NCBI GenBank assembly: GCA_036937835.1
Contig: CM072876.1
Location: 18,164,001 to 18,228,000 of the forward strand
Length of the DNA: 64,000 bases
Direction: 5' to 3'
Origin: Pampus argenteus
Taxonomy: Eukaryota; Chordata; Actinopteri; Scombriformes; Stromateidae
In this document: piece after piece, positions 62,151-64,000 of the stretch
How positions within the stretch are numbered: the stretch's first letter is position 1
Layout of the letters: each line of letters begins with the position of its first letter
Translations under genes and position numbers: made by a program
Notes under the pieces: generated by a model
Told to the model about the DNA's origin: nothing
Databases searched by the model: none
What the model saw: the letters and a program-made list of their open reading frames with translations, nothing else

Positions 62151-64000
62151 TTTGCCATCAACAAGTAACTGATTTCTAATGATTAGGAGCACAAAACTCA
62201 CTTCTGAGAGCTTCCTGCAGCTTTTACTGTAACATTTGTAAAAATTGCTTTCTCTCAGGCCAAAACTGACAACTACAGTTTTTCTTAAACAAGGAGCAAT
62301 ATTTTCAATCAAAACCATGTTTGCCATCAACAAGTAACTGATTTCTAATGATTAGGAGCACAAAACTCACTTCTGAGAGCTTCCTGCAGCTTTTACTGTA
62401 ACATTTGTAAAAATAGCTTACTCTCAGGCCAAAACTGACAACTACAGTTTTTCTTAAACAACAAGCAATATTTTCAATCAAAACCATGTTTGCCATCAAC
62501 AAGTAACTGATTTCTAATGATTAGGAGCACAAAACTCACTTCTGAGAGCTTCCTGCAGCTTTTACTGTAACATTTGTAAAAATTGCTTTCTCTCAGGCCA
62601 AAACTGACAACTACAGTTTTTCTTAAACAAGGAGCAATATTTTCAATCAAAACCATGTTTGCCATCAACAAGTAACTGATTTCTAATGATTAGGAGCACA
62701 AAACTCACTTCTGAGAGCTTCCTGCAGCTTTTACTGTAACATTTGTAAAAATAGCTTTCTCTCAGGCCAAAACTGACAACTACAGTTTTTCTTAAACAAC
62801 AAGCAATATTTTCAATCAAAACCATGTTTGCCATCAACAAGTAACTGATTTCTAATGAATAGGAGCACAAAACTCACTTCTGAGAGCTTCCTGCAGCTTT
62901 TACTGTAACATTTGTAAAAAATAGCTTTCTCTCAGGCCAAAATGACAACTACAGTTTTTCTTAAACAACAAGCAATATTTTCAATCAAAACCATGTTTGC
63001 CATCAACAAGTAACTGATTTCTAATGATTAGGACCAAAAAACTCACTTCTGAGAGCTTCCTGCAGCTTTTACTGTAACATTTGTAAAAATAGCTTTCTCT
63101 CAGCGAGAGAAGGTCAAAACTGACAACTACAGTTTTTCTTAAACAAGGAGCAATATTTTCAATCAAAACCATGTTTGCCATCAACAAGTAACTGATTTCT
63201 AATGATTAGGAGCACAAAACTCACTTCTGAGAGCTTCCTGCAGCTTTTACTGTAACATTTGTAAAAATAGCTTTCTCTCAGGCCAAAATGACAACTACAG
63301 TTTTTCTTAAACAACAAGCAATATTTTCAATCAAAACCATGTTTGCCATCAACAAGTAACTGATTTCTAATGATTAGGAGCACAAAACTCACTTCTGAGA
63401 GCTTCCTGCAGCTTTTACTGTAACATTTGTAAAAATAGCTTTCTCTCAGGCCAAAACTGACAACTACAGTTTTTCTTAAACAACAAGCAATATTTTCAAT
63501 CAAAACCATGTTTGCCATCAACAAGTAACTGATTTCTAATGATTAGGAGCACAAACCTCACTTCTGAGAGCTTCCTGCAGCTTTTACTGTAACATTTGTA
63601 AAAATTGCTTTCTCTCAGGCCAAAACTGACAACTACAGTTTTTCTTAAACAAGGAGCAATATTTTCAATCAAAACCATGTTTGCCATCAACAAGTAACTG
63701 ATTTCTAATGATTAGGAGCACAAAACTCACTTCTGAGAGCTTCCTGCAGCTTTTACTGTAACATTTGTAAAAATAGCTTTCTCTCAGGCCAAAACTGACA
63801 ACTACAGTTTTTCTTAAACAACAAGCAATATTTTCAATCAAAACCATGTTTGCCATCAACAAGTAACTGATTTCTAATGATTAGGAGCACAAAACTCACT
63901 TCTGAGAGCTTCCTGCAGCTTTTACTGTAACATTTGTAAAAATAGCTTTCTCTCAGTGAGAGAAGGTCAAAACTGACAACTACAGTTTTTCTTAAACAAC
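62151..64000 (+). repeat. Cassette copy 3 and continuation to the window end
   Basis: This matches 56,319-58,168 at a constant offset of 5,832 bp up to the last base, ending inside a CAGTGAGAG monomer. The duplication therefore extends beyond the window. Confidence 0.9.

Larger units (their letters stand above)
1..64000. repeat. Satellite DNA array spanning the whole window (178/169-bp monomers)
   Basis: Every part of the window is a head-to-tail copy of one monomer, which I phase to begin at TTTGCCATCAACAA. Monomers are 178 bp (class A) or 169 bp (class B), with rarer 168, 177 and 179-bp variants. The consensus has 36% GC and carries PstI (CTGCAG) and SspI (AATATT) sites in nearly every copy. 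No unique sequence interrupts it and both window ends lie inside the array. Neighbouring monomers differ at few positions, while copies kilobases apart can look identical, which is the mark of higher-order repeat amplification. The unit length and architecture match centromeric or pericentromeric satellites of eukaryotes. The family itself is not one I recognise, and the centromere role is inference only. Confidence 0.98.

Noticed and set aside
1..64000. CRISPR array
   Set aside because: The repeats are direct and regular, but there are no unique spacers: the whole 169-178-bp period is conserved. There are no cas genes and the architecture is a eukaryotic satellite.
1..64000. Primate alpha satellite (171 bp) because of the 169-178-bp period, or Arabidopsis-type 178-180-bp centromere repeat
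   Set aside because: The sequence resembles neither family as I know them. No CENP-B box can be present: the monomer has no TTCG or CGGG, its only CpGs being in CTCGGCGAG.
1..64000. Tandem tRNA, 5S rRNA or snRNA gene cluster
   Set aside because: The monomer has no tRNA A/B-box pair, no recognisable 5S internal control region and no conserved RNA fold beyond short dyads.
1..64000. A previously undescribed gene-encoded system (defence, mobile or biosynthetic) hidden in the window
   Set aside because: No non-satellite stretch longer than a few tens of bases exists in the window, so there is no room for a protein-coding system.

Overview
The window is one uninterrupted tandem satellite array from base 1 to base 64000. 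I found no gene, RNA gene, transposon or unique sequence in it. The unit is an AT-rich monomer (about 36% GC, counted on the 178-bp consensus) in two main length classes, 178 bp and 169 bp. The array enters and leaves the window in mid-array, so its true length is unknown. Dividing length by period gives roughly 370 monomers, all in the same orientation except for one short inverted fragment that occurs twice. A megasatellite of nucleosome-sized monomers with nested higher-order repeats (HORs) is typical of eukaryotic centromeric, pericentromeric or heterochromatic DNA. I do not recognise the monomer and cannot name the species. It is not primate alpha satellite or Arabidopsis pAL1. CpG sites decaying to TpG/CpA suggest a host that methylates cytosine, such as a vertebrate or plant, but this is inference.

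Layout. Bases 1-694 are a mixed entry block. Bases 695 to about 23,874 are dominated by the 178-bp class (class A), which carries a 17-bp dyad, TTCTCTC-GGC-GAGAGAA. Inside it lie a roughly 22-monomer HOR (period 3,898 bp, two near-complete tandem copies at 3,365-10,982 plus a diverged partial copy upstream with offset 4,085 bp), a 1,069-bp tandem duplication (11,695-13,332), and repeats with 1,236-bp and 4,047-bp offsets between 16.6 and 22.1 kb. At 23,875-23,930 a foldback insertion forms a hairpin with 26-bp arms. From there to the end the 169-bp class (class B) dominates. Class B lacks 9 bp, one arm plus the loop of the dyad. It is interspersed with 177-178-bp monomers whose dyad loop has changed.

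Region 2 (23.9-64 kb) is a patchwork of nested duplications: a 338-bp dimer tract (24.6-26.8 kb), a HOR of about 3.25-3.42 kb recurring near 28.3, 31.8, 38.9 and 47.2 kb, a 6-kb segment duplicated about 7.2-7.36 kb downstream, long-range copies at 17,460-bp and 18,868-bp offsets, and short recent tandems (347 bp x2.5, 524 bp x3, 1,538 bp x2). The foldback hairpin recurs at 45,618-45,673.

There are no genes to work together. Any function would be structural: nucleosome phasing, cruciform-prone dyads, heterochromatin or centromere. The many open frames of 65-84 codons on the minus strand, and a few on the plus strand, are one repeated frame per monomer, not genes. The most notable observations are that the monomer's only two CpGs sit inside the dyad that is deleted in one class and mutated in the other, that a foldback palindrome marks the class boundary and was later copied 21.7 kb away, and that the HOR architecture is multi-scale.
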